Below, piece by piece: positions 16,254 through 25,849 of a DNA stretch of 64,000 nt. The first letter of the stretch is position 1. The number at the start of each line of letters is the position of its first letter. This DNA comes from Pseudomonadota bacterium (GTDB lineage: Bacteria > Pseudomonadota > Gammaproteobacteria > Burkholderiales > Rhodocyclaceae), in contig JAFEDJ010000039.1 in NCBI GenBank assembly GCA_018241685.1, positions 1-64,000 on the forward strand, written 5' to 3'. Under the pieces are notes generated by a model that saw only the letters and a list, made by a program, of their open reading frames with translations, was not told the DNA's origin and searched no databases. A program made the position numbers and the translations under genes.

Positions 16254-19200
16254 TCAGGCTTTCACGGCCTCCAACAGGTCACGCGCAGCCTTGACCCGCG
16301 CCTTGATGTCCGGCATCGACAGCTTGCGCAGCAGCTTGTCGGGTCCGGACATGCGGACGCTGCGGTCCTTCTGCATGAGCAGAATGACCTTGGTCGGGTC
16401 GATCGGCGCGGTGGCGTCGAACTGCACCGACAGCTGGGATTCGGACGCGTCGAGCTTGGCCACGCCGAAAGGCTTGACCAGCATGCGCAGGCGGTGGGTT
16501 TCGAGCAGCGCACGAGCCTGTGGCGGCATCTCGCCGAAGCGGTCGATGAGCTCTTCCTGCAGGGCCTGCAGGTCGTCTTCCGCCTCGCAGTTGGCGAGAC
16601 GCTTGTAGAGGGTCAGGCGCTCCTGCACGTCGCTGCAGTAGTCGTTGGGCAGCAGGGCGGGGGCGTGCAGGTTGATCTCCGACACCACTTCCAGCGGCTG
16701 GCTGAGGTCCGGCTCCTTGCCTTGCTGCAGGTCGCGCACCGCGCGCTTGAGCATTTCGGTGTACAGGCTGACACCGACCTGCTGCATCTCGCCGGACTGG
16801 TTCTCGCCGAGCACTTCGCCGGCGCCGCGGATCTCCAGATCCTGCATGGCCAGGTAGAAGCCGGAACCCAGTTCTTCCATCATCGTGATCGCCTCCAGGC
16901 GCTTCTGGGCCTGGGCAGTCGGCTTGGCATGGGCGTCGGTGAGCAGGTAGGCGTAGGCCTGGTGGTGCGAACGGCCGACGCGGCCGCGCAGCTGGTGCAG
17001 CTGGGCCAGGCCGAAGCGGTCGGCCCGGTTGATGATGATGGTGTTGGCGGTCGGGATGTTGATGCCGGTCTCGATGATGGTCGTACACAGCAGCAGGTTG
17101 GCCTTCTGCGTCGTGAAGTCACGCATCACGCGCTCCAGTTCGCGCTCAGGTAACTGGCCGTGGCCGATCACGATGCGCGCCTCGGGCAGCAGCTCCTCGA
17201 GGGATTCGCGCATGTTCTCGATGGTCTCGACCTCGTTGTGCAGGAAGTACACCTGCCCGCCGCGCTTGAACTCGCGGATCACTGCCTCGCGGACGATGCC
17301 CTTGCTGTGGCGTTGCACGAAGGTCTTGATAGCGAGGCGCTTCTGCGGCGCGGTGGCAATCACCGAGAACTCCCGCAGTCCTTCCAGCGCCAGGCCCAGC
17401 GTACGCGGGATCGGCGTGGCGGTGAGGGTCAGGATGTCCACCTCGCTGCGCAGGGCCTTGAGGCCTTCCTTCTGGCGTACGCCGAAACGGTGCTCCTCGT
17501 CGATGATGACGAGGCCCAGGCGCTTGAAGGTGACGTCCTTCTGCAGCAGCCGGTGGGTGCCGATGAGGATGTCCACCTTGCCCTCGCCGAGTTGCTTGAT
17601 GGCTTCAGCCTGTTCCTTGGCGCTCTTGAAACGGGACAACTCGGCAACCCGGATCGGCCAGTCGGCGAAGCGGTCGGCGAAGGTCTGGTAGTGTTGCTCG
17701 GCCAGCAGCGTTGTTGGGCACAGCACAACCACCTGCTTGCCGTCGGCCACCGCGATGAAGGCGGCGCGCAGCGCGACTTCGGTCTTGCCGAAGCCGACAT
17801 CGCCGCACACGAGGCGGTCCATCGGCTTGCCGGACTTCATGTCGGCGATGACGGCTTCGATGGCGGCCAGCTGATCCGGTGTCTCCTCGAAGCCGAAGCC
17901 TTCGGAAAAGGCTTCCAGATCGTGCTGCTTGAAGTCGAACTTGTGGCCCTTGCGCGCCGCCCGCTGGGCGTACAGCGCGAGCAGTTCGGCCGCTGTGTCG
18001 CGGACCTGCTGGGCGGCCTTCTTTTTGGCCTTTTCCCACTGGCCGGAGCCGAGGGTGTGCAGGCTGACTGCCTCGGGATCGGCGCCGGCATAGCGGGTGA
18101 TCACGTGCAGCTGGGACACCGGTACGTAGAGCTTGTCGCCGTTGGCGTATTCCAGGTGCAGGAACTCGGTCTGGCCTTCACCGAGGTCCATGTGTATCAG
18201 CCCCATGTAACGACCGATGCCATGGCTGGAATGGACGACCGGGTCGCCTTCCTTCAGCTCGGACAGGTCGCGCAGCCAGCCTTCGACGGTGGCCGCCTTG
18301 CGGCTGTCGCGGCGGGTCCGGGTGCGGGCGGTGGCGGCGTAGAGCTCCGATTCGGTGACGACTGCCAGCTTCGCGTCCGGCAGGATGAAGCCGGACGCCA
18401 GCGGCCCGGTGCCGAGGGCAAGGCCGGCGTCGCCGCCGAGGAAGGCGTCGAAATCCGCCGTCGCTGCCGGCTTCAGGCCGTACTCGGTAAAGAACTCGGC
18501 AATGGTCTGCTGGCGGCCGGCCGATTCGGCGAGGATCAGCACGCGGCCGGGGAAACCGTCGGTGAATGCCTTCAGGCGATGCAGCGGATCGGTGGCCTTG
18601 CGCTCCACGGACACGTCCGGCAACGCCTGAGTCGGCCCATCGCCGCCGGATTCCGGCAGGGCCAGGCGGGTGCGCTCCTTGAGCGCGACGAAAAAGGCTT
18701 CTTCCGACAGGAACAGCTGGTCCGGCGGCAGGATCGGCCGGGTCTTGTCGCCGCCGAGCAGCTGGTGGCGGCTGCGGGCGTCCTTCCAGAAGGCCTCGAT
18801 CGCACCCGGCACGTTGCGGTGGAGCAGCACCGGTGCGTTGTCGGGCAGGTAGTCGAAGAGCGTCGCCGTCTCGTCGAAGAACAGCGGCAGGTAGTACTCG
18901 ATGCCCGCCGGCGCGATGCCGTGGGAAACGTCCTTGTAGATCGGGCTGCGCGACGGGTCGCCCTCGAAGGCTTCACGGAAACGGCCGCGGAAGCGCGTGC
19001 GACCGGTCTCGTCCATCGGGAACTCGCGGGCCGGCAGCAGGCGGACTTCCTTCACCGGGAACACCGTGCGCTGGGTGTCCGGATCGAAGGTTTTGATGCT
19101 CTCCACTTCCTCGTCGAACAGGTCGATGCGATAGGGCAGGGCCGCGCCCATCGGGTAGAGGTCCACCAGGCCGCCGCGCACGCTGTATTCGCCGGGCGAC

Positions 19201-19697
19201 ATGACCTGGGTGACGTGGGCGTAGCCGGCCACCGTCATCTGCATGCGCAGGCGCTCCACGTCGAGCTTCTCGCCCTGCTTCAGGAAGAAGGTATAGGCGG
19301 CCAGGAAGGCCGGCGGTGCCAGCCGGTAGAGGGCGGTGGAGGCCGGCACCAGCGCGATGTCGGCCTCGCCGCGGCTGATCGCGTAGAGCGTGGATAGGCG
19401 TTCGGAGATGAGGTCCTGGTGCGGCGAGAAGCTGTCGTAGGGCAGGGTTTCCCAGTCCGGCAGCAGGTGGGTACGCAGGCCAGGCGCCAGCCAGGCGATC
19501 TCGTCGGACAGGCGCTGGGCATCCAGCGGATTGGCCGTCACCACCACCAGCATCCGCCCACCGCCCGCCAGACGGGCGATCGCCAGTGCGTCGGAAGAGC
19601 CGGTACAGGCCGGCAGGTCCAGGCGCTGGCCGGGCTTGGCCTTGGCATGGGCATCGAAAGCGGGCAGGAGGTCGCGGAAGGAGGGTGAGGCAGTCAT
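16254..19697 (-). CDS. mfd: Transcription-repair coupling factor
   Basis: 1147 aa, matching the usual Mfd length of about 1150. It releases stalled RNA polymerase and recruits UvrA to lesions. Visible parts in order: UvrB-like N-terminal module; RNA polymerase interaction region (about residues 460-560, GDPVVHSSHGIGRYMGL); superfamily-2 translocase with GDVGFGKTE (Walker A), DEEHRF (motif II), TATPIPRT (motif III), ETGINIPTANT and QLRGRVGRS; and a C-terminal TRCF domain. The start is the ATG at 19697; the frame extends upstream to 19835 without homologous sequence. Confidence 0.97.
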   Translation of the reverse strand: MTASPSFRDLLPAFDAHAKAKPGQRLDLPACTGSSDALAIARLAGGGRMLVVVTANPLDAQRLSDEIAWLAPGLRTHLLPDWETLPYDSFSPHQDLISERLSTLYAISRGEADIALVPASTALYRLAPPAFLAAYTFFLKQGEKLDVERLRMQMTVAGYAHVTQVMSPGEYSVRGGLVDLYPMGAALPYRIDLFDEEVESIKTFDPDTQRTVFPVKEVRLLPAREFPMDETGRTRFRGRFREAFEGDPSRSPIYKDVSHGIAPAGIEYYLPLFFDETATLFDYLPDNAPVLLHRNVPGAIEAFWKDARSRHQLLGGDKTRPILPPDQLFLSEEAFFVALKERTRLALPESGGDGPTQALPDVSVERKATDPLHRLKAFTDGFPGRVLILAESAGRQQTIAEFFTEYGLKPAATADFDAFLGGDAGLALGTGPLASGFILPDAKLAVVTESELYAATARTRTRRDSRKAATVEGWLRDLSELKEGDPVVHSSHGIGRYMGLIHMDLGEGQTEFLHLEYANGDKLYVPVSQLHVITRYAGADPEAVSLHTLGSGQWEKAKKKAAQQVRDTAAELLALYAQRAARKGHKFDFKQHDLEAFSEGFGFEETPDQLAAIEAVIADMKSGKPMDRLVCGDVGFGKTEVALRAAFIAVADGKQVVVLCPTTLLAEQHYQTFADRFADWPIRVAELSRFKSAKEQAEAIKQLGEGKVDILIGTHRLLQKDVTFKRLGLVIIDEEHRFGVRQKEGLKALRSEVDILTLTATPIPRTLGLALEGLREFSVIATAPQKRLAIKTFVQRHSKGIVREAVIREFKRGGQVYFLHNEVETIENMRESLEELLPEARIVIGHGQLPERELERVMRDFTTQKANLLLCTTIIETGINIPTANTIIINRADRFGLAQLHQLRGRVGRSHHQAYAYLLTDAHAKPTAQAQKRLEAITMMEELGSGFYLAMQDLEIRGAGEVLGENQSGEMQQVGVSLYTEMLKRAVRDLQQGKEPDLSQPLEVVSEINLHAPALLPNDYCSDVQERLTLYKRLANCEAEDDLQALQEELIDRFGEMPPQARALLETHRLRMLVKPFGVAKLDASESQLSVQFDATAPIDPTKVILLMQKDRSVRMSGPDKLLRKLSMPDIKARVKAARDLLEAVKA

Positions 19698-19746
19698 GCG
19701 GAATGGTGCTGCAGCGGAAACAAGGGCCGAATTATAGGCGCGGGGC

Positions 19747-20514
19747 TCAGGCCCGTGCGATCCGGAAGGTCTCGGCAAGCCGACCTGTCTCGATGCCCAC
19801 GTCGTTCCAGGTGATCTCGACGACCTGTACGGCATCGTGACGATCCTGGCGGATCAGCGTCGAGCAGCGGGTGCCGTAGCCCGGCGCGCGGATGAAGGCG
19901 CTCGATAGCATGCGCTCCCAGGCCAGGCTGACGCCGGTACGGGGCAGGCTGGCATCGGCGGCGGGGCGGTCGTCGCGCAATAGCGCTTCCAGCGGCGCCG
20001 TGTCCGGCAGCGCGCCCAGCGCCTTGGCGAGACGGGACTTGCCGGCCACGGCCTTCGGCCAGGGCGTGTCGAGCAGATGATTGGACAGTGCGTACAGGCC
20101 GGGCTGCAGAATGTGCGCCGCGCCACTCTCGCTCTCGTAGATACCGAGGGATTTACCGTCGGACACCAGCAGGTTGAAGGCGTTGTAACGCGGGCCTTCG
20201 CGGCGCAGCCGTTCGAGGGCGGATGCGGTGCTTTCGTCGCTGGCGAGAAAGTCCGTGACCAGCTGGCCGCGGGACGGTCGGCCATCCCGCTGGCGCTGCG
20301 GATCGCGGAAGTTCGTCAGGCCGGCGAAACGCCCGTCACGGGTCACACCGAGCCAGGTGCCGCCCGCTTCGAGATCGCGCCCGGCAAAGATCGACGGGCG
20401 TTCAGGCCACCAGGCGGCGGCAGCAGCCGGGCGGGTGAAGAACTCGTCCCGATTCGCAGCCACCACCAGCGGAAAGTCCGGATGTGCCTGCCAGGCCAGC
20501 AGGATCAGGCACAT
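19747..20514 (-). CDS. NRDE/TANGO2-family protein
   Basis: 255-aa protein beginning MCLILLAWQ with the diagnostic AANRDEFFTRP near residue 20, followed by GGTWLGVTRDGRFAGLTNFR and the N-terminal Cys2 expected for an NTN-hydrolase-like fold. The family (TANGO2 in eukaryotes) is linked to haem and lipid metabolism, but the bacterial role is unclear. It overlaps the downstream end of the DUF4936 gene by 10 bp, suggesting one operon with ygfZ. Confidence 0.9.
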   Translation of the reverse strand: MCLILLAWQAHPDFPLVVAANRDEFFTRPAAAAAWWPERPSIFAGRDLEAGGTWLGVTRDGRFAGLTNFRDPQRQRDGRPSRGQLVTDFLASDESTASALERLRREGPRYNAFNLLVSDGKSLGIYESESGAAHILQPGLYALSNHLLDTPWPKAVAGKSRLAKALGALPDTAPLEALLRDDRPAADASLPRTGVSLAWERMLSSAFIRAPGYGTRCSTLIRQDRHDAVQVVEITWNDVGIETGRLAETFRIARA

Positions 20515-20795
20515 GGGATGAAACGTTCAGTGTGACGGCGGCCGTCATCCGCGATGAAGCGGGCCACGCCCTGGCGCTCGACCGCCTGTTCGAGGCTGCG
20601 CTCGAACTCGGCCGGGGCGCCCACGTTCTCGTAGATCTCCATCCACGTCCAGGGATCGTCGGCCTTGCGGAGGAAGCGCCCGGCGACACCGGTTTCCCGG
20701 TGGATGTCGGCCTGCAGCAGATGGAGTACCCGGGCCAGATCGGCTTCAGTGCCGATCCGTACCGGGTAGTAGATGTAGTAATGGGACAGGGCCAA
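20505..20795 (-). CDS. DUF4936 family protein, 96 aa
   Basis: Small protein with HYYIYYPV at its start, DPWTWMEIYENV in the middle and HTERFIPCA at the end, the DUF4936 pattern found next to ygfZ in betaproteobacteria. The ferredoxin-like alpha/beta fold suggests an antibiotic-monooxygenase-like or stress-response role, but none is demonstrated. It sits between ygfZ and the NRDE gene, all on the minus strand with gaps under 10 bp. Confidence 0.85.
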   Translation of the reverse strand: MALSHYYIYYPVRIGTEADLARVLHLLQADIHRETGVAGRFLRKADDPWTWMEIYENVGAPAEFERSLEQAVERQGVARFIADDGRRHTERFIPCA

Positions 20796-20804
20796 GGAAG
20801 GGAC

Positions 20805-21836
20805 TCAGGGCAGGGCGTAGGGCAGGGGAAGGAACTGCACGATGGAGCCGGCCGGCGAGCCCAGGTGGACTTCTGTCGATTCGGCGCTCGATGTCTGCAG
20901 CACCACCAGCACGTCGTAACCGCCCTCGGGCGCGGGCGCCGCGCTGACCACCTTGCCGGCGGACTGCTCGCCGAACTCGGGGGAATACACATCGGTACCG
21001 GCCAGCGGCGCCGCGGCGATGTCCGCATGCACGCGGAACATGCGCTTCTTGAGCTTGCCCAGGTAATGAGTGCGGGCGACGATTTCCTGGCCCGGGTAGC
21101 AGCCCTTGTTGAAGCTCACACCGCCGATCAGCTCGTAGTTGAGCATCTGGGCGACAAACTCTTCCTGGATCGGCTGTGTGACGACCGGCAGGCCTTCGGA
21201 GATGTCGATCCACTGCCAGGCGGCCGACCCCGCCGGCATGGCGCCGGAGGCGACGAATTTTTCCCACAGCCCAGCGGCTTCGGACAACGGTGCAGAAACG
21301 ATGAAGCGTGCCCCATCGAGGCGCACGACGGTCGCGATGCCGGACGCGGTGGCCCGTGGTGCGCCGGGGATGTGCAGCCCGGCGGCCTCGAGCGCTGCAC
21401 CCGCCTGCGGGCCGGCCAGGCCGATCAGTACGCTGTCGCCGCTGTCGTCCATCAGGCGCACCTTGGAACGCAAGATGTACATGGACAGCTTCTTCAGGAT
21501 CGCGGCGTGGATGTCCGCCGACAGGGTCAGCAGGTAGTCGCTGCCTTCCCGCCACAGCAGGAGGTTGGCGAGCATGCGGCCCTTCGGACTGTTGAAGCTG
21601 GTGAATTGGGCCTCGTTGGAGCCGAGCTTCTTCACGTCGTTGGAGAAGAGGTTGTGGAGCAGCACGCTGGCGTCTTCACCACTGGCGCGGATCGCGCCGA
21701 GGTGCTGCAGCGGCACCACCACGGTACCCTGCGCAGCCAGGATCACATCCTGCCGTTCGTCTTCATGGAACTTGACGGAGAAGTCGGAAAAGCTTGCGCC
21801 TTTCGCGCCCAGATAATTTTGCCAAGTTGCGTTCAT
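20805..21836 (-). CDS. ygfZ: Folate-binding Fe-S maintenance protein YgfZ
   Basis: 343-aa GcvT-like protein. The YgfZ signature KGCYPGQEIVAR is present near residue 240 and includes its conserved Cys. YgfZ uses tetrahydrofolate and helps mature or repair Fe-S enzymes such as MiaB. The start at 21836 is chosen because the upstream extension to 21926 runs into the divergent mltG promoter region and lacks homologous sequence. It is the first gene of a three-gene minus-strand unit. An Fe-S helper next to an Fe-S-rich nitrogenase island is probably coincidental. Confidence 0.93.
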   Translation of the reverse strand: MNATWQNYLGAKGASFSDFSVKFHEDERQDVILAAQGTVVVPLQHLGAIRASGEDASVLLHNLFSNDVKKLGSNEAQFTSFNSPKGRMLANLLLWREGSDYLLTLSADIHAAILKKLSMYILRSKVRLMDDSGDSVLIGLAGPQAGAALEAAGLHIPGAPRATASGIATVVRLDGARFIVSAPLSEAAGLWEKFVASGAMPAGSAAWQWIDISEGLPVVTQPIQEEFVAQMLNYELIGGVSFNKGCYPGQEIVARTHYLGKLKKRMFRVHADIAAAPLAGTDVYSPEFGEQSAGKVVSAAPAPEGGYDVLVVLQTSSAESTEVHLGSPAGSIVQFLPLPYALP

Positions 21837-22006
21837 CAGTCTTGTCCTGTCGCAAAAACGAGTCTCAAAGCGGTTTGCGCTATTATGGGCGCTGCCGCAC
21901 GGGGGTTGCCAGCGCTTTTGAAGCAATAATCAAGCCCTCGTGAATCTGCCAGGACATCCTCCTTTCTTCACTGCATTCGTTCGTTCCCGACGCGCCAAGT
22001 TCCCTG

Positions 22007-23008
22007 ATGAAGCGCCTGTTTTTTCGCTTGCTGACCCTGGTCCTGCTGTGCGCTGCCGGCGCCGTCGGACTATTGGCATGGTTCGCACACACGCCGGTGC
22101 ATTTGCACCAAAGCCCCCTTGATTTCACCATCGAACCCGGCTCGCCGATGAAGCAGGTGGCCCGCCAGGTCGTCGATGCGGGCGTCGATGTGGAGCCCTT
22201 CGCCCTTGTCCTCCTTTCCAGAATGACCCGCCAGGCCAACGGGATCAAGGCCGGAAGCTACGAGGTCGAGACGGGCGTCACACCGCTGGGGTTGCTCGAC
22301 AAGCTGACCCGTGGGGACGTCACGCAGGCCGAGCTGCCGCTGATCGAAGGCTGGAATTTCCGCCAGTTCCGGGCCGCGCTGGATCGCCATCCCGACCTGC
22401 GCCACGACAGCGCGGGCCTCGCCGACGCGGAGATCCTACGCCGCATCGGCGCTACCGCGACACATCCGGAAGGCCTGTTCTTTCCCGACACCTACCTGTT
22501 CTCCAAGCGCAGCAGCGACCTGGACATTCTGCGCCGCGCCTACCGGCAGCAGCAGAAGGTCTTGCTGCGGGAGTGGGCGCAGCGGGACGGTGGGCTGCCC
22601 TACAGGAATCCCTACCAGGCGCTGATCATGGCTTCCCTGGTCGAGAAGGAGACCGGGCAGGCCAAGGACCGGCCGCTGGTGGCCTCGGTCTTCCTCAACC
22701 GCCTGCAGGCCGGCATGCTGCTGCAGACCGACCCGACGGTGATCTACGGCCTCGGGACGGACTTTGACGGCAACCTGCGCAAGCAACACCTGCAGAACGA
22801 CACGCCCTACAACACCTACACGCGGCCCGGGCTGCCGCCGACGCCGATCGCGATGCCCGGCGTGGCTGCGCTGCAGGCCGCGCTCCACCCGCCACACACC
22901 CAATACCTGTATTTTGTCGCCCGTGGCGACGGATCGAGCGCCTTCTCGCGCACCCTCGACGAACACAACCGGGCCGTGGCCCAGTACATCCGGAAACGCA
23001 ACCCGTGA
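22007..23008 (+). CDS. mltG: Endolytic murein transglycosylase MltG
   Basis: 333 aa, with an N-terminal membrane anchor (about residues 8-27) and a YceG-like periplasmic domain. The catalytic Glu lies in SLVEKETG near residue 210, and the conserved end NTYTRPGLPPTPIAMPG is intact. It cleaves nascent peptidoglycan strands and sets glycan length. It overlaps tmk by 4 bp, the usual mltG-tmk-holB operon. Confidence 0.95.
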   Translation: MKRLFFRLLTLVLLCAAGAVGLLAWFAHTPVHLHQSPLDFTIEPGSPMKQVARQVVDAGVDVEPFALVLLSRMTRQANGIKAGSYEVETGVTPLGLLDKLTRGDVTQAELPLIEGWNFRQFRAALDRHPDLRHDSAGLADAEILRRIGATATHPEGLFFPDTYLFSKRSSDLDILRRAYRQQQKVLLREWAQRDGGLPYRNPYQALIMASLVEKETGQAKDRPLVASVFLNRLQAGMLLQTDPTVIYGLGTDFDGNLRKQHLQNDTPYNTYTRPGLPPTPIAMPGVAALQAALHPPHTQYLYFVARGDGSSAFSRTLDEHNRAVAQYIRKRNP

Positions 23009-23622
23009 AATCCCGCTTCATTACTTTCGAAGGCATCGACGGTGCCGGCAAGAGCAGCCAGATCGCCGCGGCTGTCGCGTTGATCGAGTCCCGCGGCATC
23101 GAGGTCGTACAGACCCGAGAGCCGGGCGGCACCCCGCTCGGCGAGAAGCTGCGCGAGATCGTGCTGCACGAGCCGATGCATCTGGAGACGGAAGCCCTGC
23201 TGATGTTCGCATCGCGCCGGGAACACCTGGCACAGCGCATCGAGCCGGCCCTGGCGGAAGGCAAGTGGGTGGTGTCGGACCGTTTCACCGATGCAACCTA
23301 CGCCTACCAGGTTGGCGGGCGCGGGCTGGACGAGGGCCGCTTTGCAGCACTGGAACAATGGGTGCATCCCCACCTGCAGCCGGACCTCACGCTGATCTTC
23401 GACCTCGACCCGAAAGTGGCCGCCCAGCGCCTCGCGGGCACCGGCAATGCACCCGACCGTTTCGAGCGGGAACAGGCCGATTTCTTTGCCCGCGTGCGCA
23501 ATGCCTATCTCAAGCGCGCCGCGGCGGCGCCGCAGCGCGTCAAGGTGGTGGACGCCGGCAATGATCCGGAAGCCATCCGGGCTGAGGTGGCCGACATCCT
23601 CCTGCGGAACTGCTTCCAATGA
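23005..23622 (+). CDS. tmk: Thymidylate kinase
   Basis: 205 aa. P-loop GIDGAGKSS at the N terminus, DRFTDATYAYQ motif (about residue 92), and LID region RLAGTGNAPDRFE. It phosphorylates dTMP to dTDP. It overlaps mltG and holB by 4 bp each, so translation is coupled. Confidence 0.97.
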   Translation: MKSRFITFEGIDGAGKSSQIAAAVALIESRGIEVVQTREPGGTPLGEKLREIVLHEPMHLETEALLMFASRREHLAQRIEPALAEGKWVVSDRFTDATYAYQVGGRGLDEGRFAALEQWVHPHLQPDLTLIFDLDPKVAAQRLAGTGNAPDRFEREQADFFARVRNAYLKRAAAAPQRVKVVDAGNDPEAIRAEVADILLRNCFQ

Positions 23623-24680
23623 TTTTCGAATGGCAGGCGCCTCTATGGCAGCGGGCATTGGATCGGGCTGAGCGCATGCCCCATGCGCTGCTGTTTGCCG
23701 GCCCGGCCGGCGGCGGCAAACGCGTCTTTGCCGAGGCGCTGGCGGCCCGCGTGCTGTGCGCCAGTCCCGGGCCCGACGGCCACGCCTGCGGCGTCTGCGA
23801 GGACTGTCTGTGGCGTCAGGCCGGCAATCACCCCGACCTGCTGCGCGTGGTGCCGGAGGCCGACCAGGAAGAGCGCGGCGAAGGCGCCGCCGAGAAGACT
23901 GAGGGTGGCAAGGCGGCCAGCCGTCAGATCGTCATCGAGCAGATCCGCGATCTGCAGCAGTCGCTGACCACCGGCGGGCACCGGGGCAGCCAGCGGGTCG
24001 TCATCGTCGATCCGGCCGAGGCGATGAATATCTTCACCGCCAACGCGCTGCTCAAGCTGCTGGAAGAGCCGACCACCAACGTGCAGTTCCTGCTCATCTC
24101 GTCGTCGCCCAAGCGCCTGCTGCCGACCATCCGCAGCCGCTGCCAGACCTGGGCCTTCTCCCGCCCGCCGGCCGACACGGCCACCCGCTGGCTGGCCGAG
24201 CGTCGGGTTGCCGACGTCGAAGCCTTGCTCGCCTTTGCCGGCGGCATGCCACTGGCCGCGTCGGAGCTGGCAGAGGGCGGTGGTGCGGCGGCACTGCGGC
24301 GTTTCGTCTCCGATGTGAGCGCAGTGCCGGCCAAGGCGCCGCTGCGCCTGGCCGGGGAGTGGGACAGCTGGCTGAAGAGCAAGGATGCCCAGGCCAGCGG
24401 GCTCGACATGGCGACCCTCACCAGCTGGCTGCAGCGCTGGATCGCCGATCTGGTCAGCCTCCGCCTTGGTGGTCCGGTACGTTTCTTCCCGACCCGGTTG
24501 AGCGCGCTGCAGGCCATCGCGGACAGGCTGTCCGTGGATACGGCCCTCGGCTGTTACAATGACATCACCCAGTCGCGCCGCGTGGCCCAGCATCCGCTCA
24601 ACGCGCGGCTCTTTCTCGAAGACATGCTTCTGCGGTACGCCCGGAGTATCCAGGCAACCGCGACGACGGTGCGCCGATGA
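23619..24680 (+). CDS. holB: DNA polymerase III delta-prime subunit
   Basis: 353 aa clamp-loader subunit. It has the P-loop-like GPAGGGKR near residue 24, four zinc-ligand cysteines (LCASPGPDGHACGVCEDC, about residues 46-63), VDPAEAMNIFTANALLKLLEEP and the sensor-1 region SSSPKRLLPTIRSRCQ. It is part of the replisome clamp loader. It overlaps pilZ by 4 bp. Confidence 0.95.
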   Translation: MIFEWQAPLWQRALDRAERMPHALLFAGPAGGGKRVFAEALAARVLCASPGPDGHACGVCEDCLWRQAGNHPDLLRVVPEADQEERGEGAAEKTEGGKAASRQIVIEQIRDLQQSLTTGGHRGSQRVVIVDPAEAMNIFTANALLKLLEEPTTNVQFLLISSSPKRLLPTIRSRCQTWAFSRPPADTATRWLAERRVADVEALLAFAGGMPLAASELAEGGGAAALRRFVSDVSAVPAKAPLRLAGEWDSWLKSKDAQASGLDMATLTSWLQRWIADLVSLRLGGPVRFFPTRLSALQAIADRLSVDTALGCYNDITQSRRVAQHPLNARLFLEDMLLRYARSIQATATTVRR

Positions 24681-25045
24681 ATGAACCCGTTAGGCGGCCG
24701 GCCCAGGCCCGGCCCAGCGTCCTGTCCCTTAACATCAGCTCCAAGTCGGCGCTCTATGCTGCCTACATGCCGTTCATCAAGAACGGCGGGATCTTCGTGC
24801 CCACGGCCCGTGAATACAAGCTCGGCGACGAGATCTTCATGCTGCTGCAGATCATGGACGACCCGACCAAGCATCCGGTGGCCGGCACGGTGGTCTGGCA
24901 GACCCCGGCAGGCGCCCAGGGGAACAAGACCCAGGGCATCGGGGTCAAGTTCAGTGAGGATGAGGCCGGACAGGTGCTGCGCAACCGGATCGAGCAGATC
25001 CTGGCCGGGCACCTGGGTTCGTCGCGTCCCACCCATACGATCTGA
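24677..25045 (+). CDS. pilZ: Type IV pilus PilZ protein
   Basis: 122 aa. The segment LYAAYMPFIKNGGIFVPT and the VxGTVVWQTPAGAQGNKTQGIGVKF end are typical of the PilZ protein of type IV pilus biogenesis. As in that subfamily, the RxxxR c-di-GMP-binding motif is absent, so it is expected to work through protein contacts (PilB/FimX in other species). The position holB-pilZ-tatD is conserved in many beta- and gammaproteobacteria. Confidence 0.92.
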   Translation: MNEPVRRPAQARPSVLSLNISSKSALYAAYMPFIKNGGIFVPTAREYKLGDEIFMLLQIMDDPTKHPVAGTVVWQTPAGAQGNKTQGIGVKFSEDEAGQVLRNRIEQILAGHLGSSRPTHTI

Positions 25046-25075
25046 TCCGATCGCCTTATTTCCGATTGTGCTGCA

Positions 25076-25849
25076 ATGCTTGTTGATTCCCACTGCCATA
25101 TCGATTTCCCCGATCTGATCGAAGACGAAGCCGGGGTGCTGGCCCGCATGGCCGACAACGGTGTCACCCACGCCCTGTGCGTCAGCGTGAAGCTGGAAAC
25201 CCTGCCGGGCATCCTGGCCCTGGCGGAGCGCCACGCCAACGTGTTTGCGTCCGTTGGCGTGCATCCGGACAACGCCGACTGCGAGGAGCCGGACGAAGAG
25301 CGCCTGCTGGCCCTGGCCGCCCACCCGAAGGTGGTGGCGATCGGCGAGACCGGCCTCGACTACTACTGGCACAAGGACGCGCCCGAATGGCAGCGGGTGC
25401 GCTTCCGCACCCACATCCGCGCCGCCCGCCGCAGCGCCAAGCCGCTGATCATCCATACCCGCGATTCGGCGGCCGATACGATCCGCCTGATGCGCGAGGA
25501 GGATGCAGGTGCTGCCGGTGGCGTGATGCACTGCTTCACGGAAACCCGCGAAGTCGCCGAGCAGGCCCTCGACCTGGGCTTCCATATTTCCTTTTCCGGC
25601 ATCGTCAGCTTCAAGAATGCCGAAGCCCTGCGGGACGTGGCCCGCTACGTGCCGGCCGACCGGCTGCTGGTGGAAACCGACTCACCCTACCTGGCGCCGA
25701 TGCCGTACCGCGGCAAGACCAACCAGCCAGCCTATGTCCGGCACGTTGCTGAAGCTGTTGCCAAGGCCCGCGGCGAAAGCCTGGAGCAGATCGCGGAACT
25801 GACAACCCGGAATTTCTTCAGGCTCTTCAAGGACGCACGACTGTCATGA
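25076..25849 (+). CDS. TatD-family DNase (YcfH-like)
   Basis: 257 aa metal-dependent hydrolase of the TatD family. Ligands visible: HCHID at the N terminus, Glu in GETGLDYYW, His in IIHTRDS, His in MHCFTE and Asp in ETDSPYLAP. TatD enzymes act as 3'-5' exonucleases or D-aminoacyl-tRNA-like hydrolases. It overlaps the ankyrin gene by 4 bp. Confidence 0.93.
   Translation: MLVDSHCHIDFPDLIEDEAGVLARMADNGVTHALCVSVKLETLPGILALAERHANVFASVGVHPDNADCEEPDEERLLALAAHPKVVAIGETGLDYYWHKDAPEWQRVRFRTHIRAARRSAKPLIIHTRDSAADTIRLMREEDAGAAGGVMHCFTETREVAEQALDLGFHISFSGIVSFKNAEALRDVARYVPADRLLVETDSPYLAPMPYRGKTNQPAYVRHVAEAVAKARGESLEQIAELTTRNFFRLFKDARLS

Noticed and set aside
17160..19397. 745-codon open frame on the + strand
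   Set aside because: Exactly antisense to mfd and rich in Gly/Ala/Arg/Gln from GC-rich codons; mfd has full domain support.
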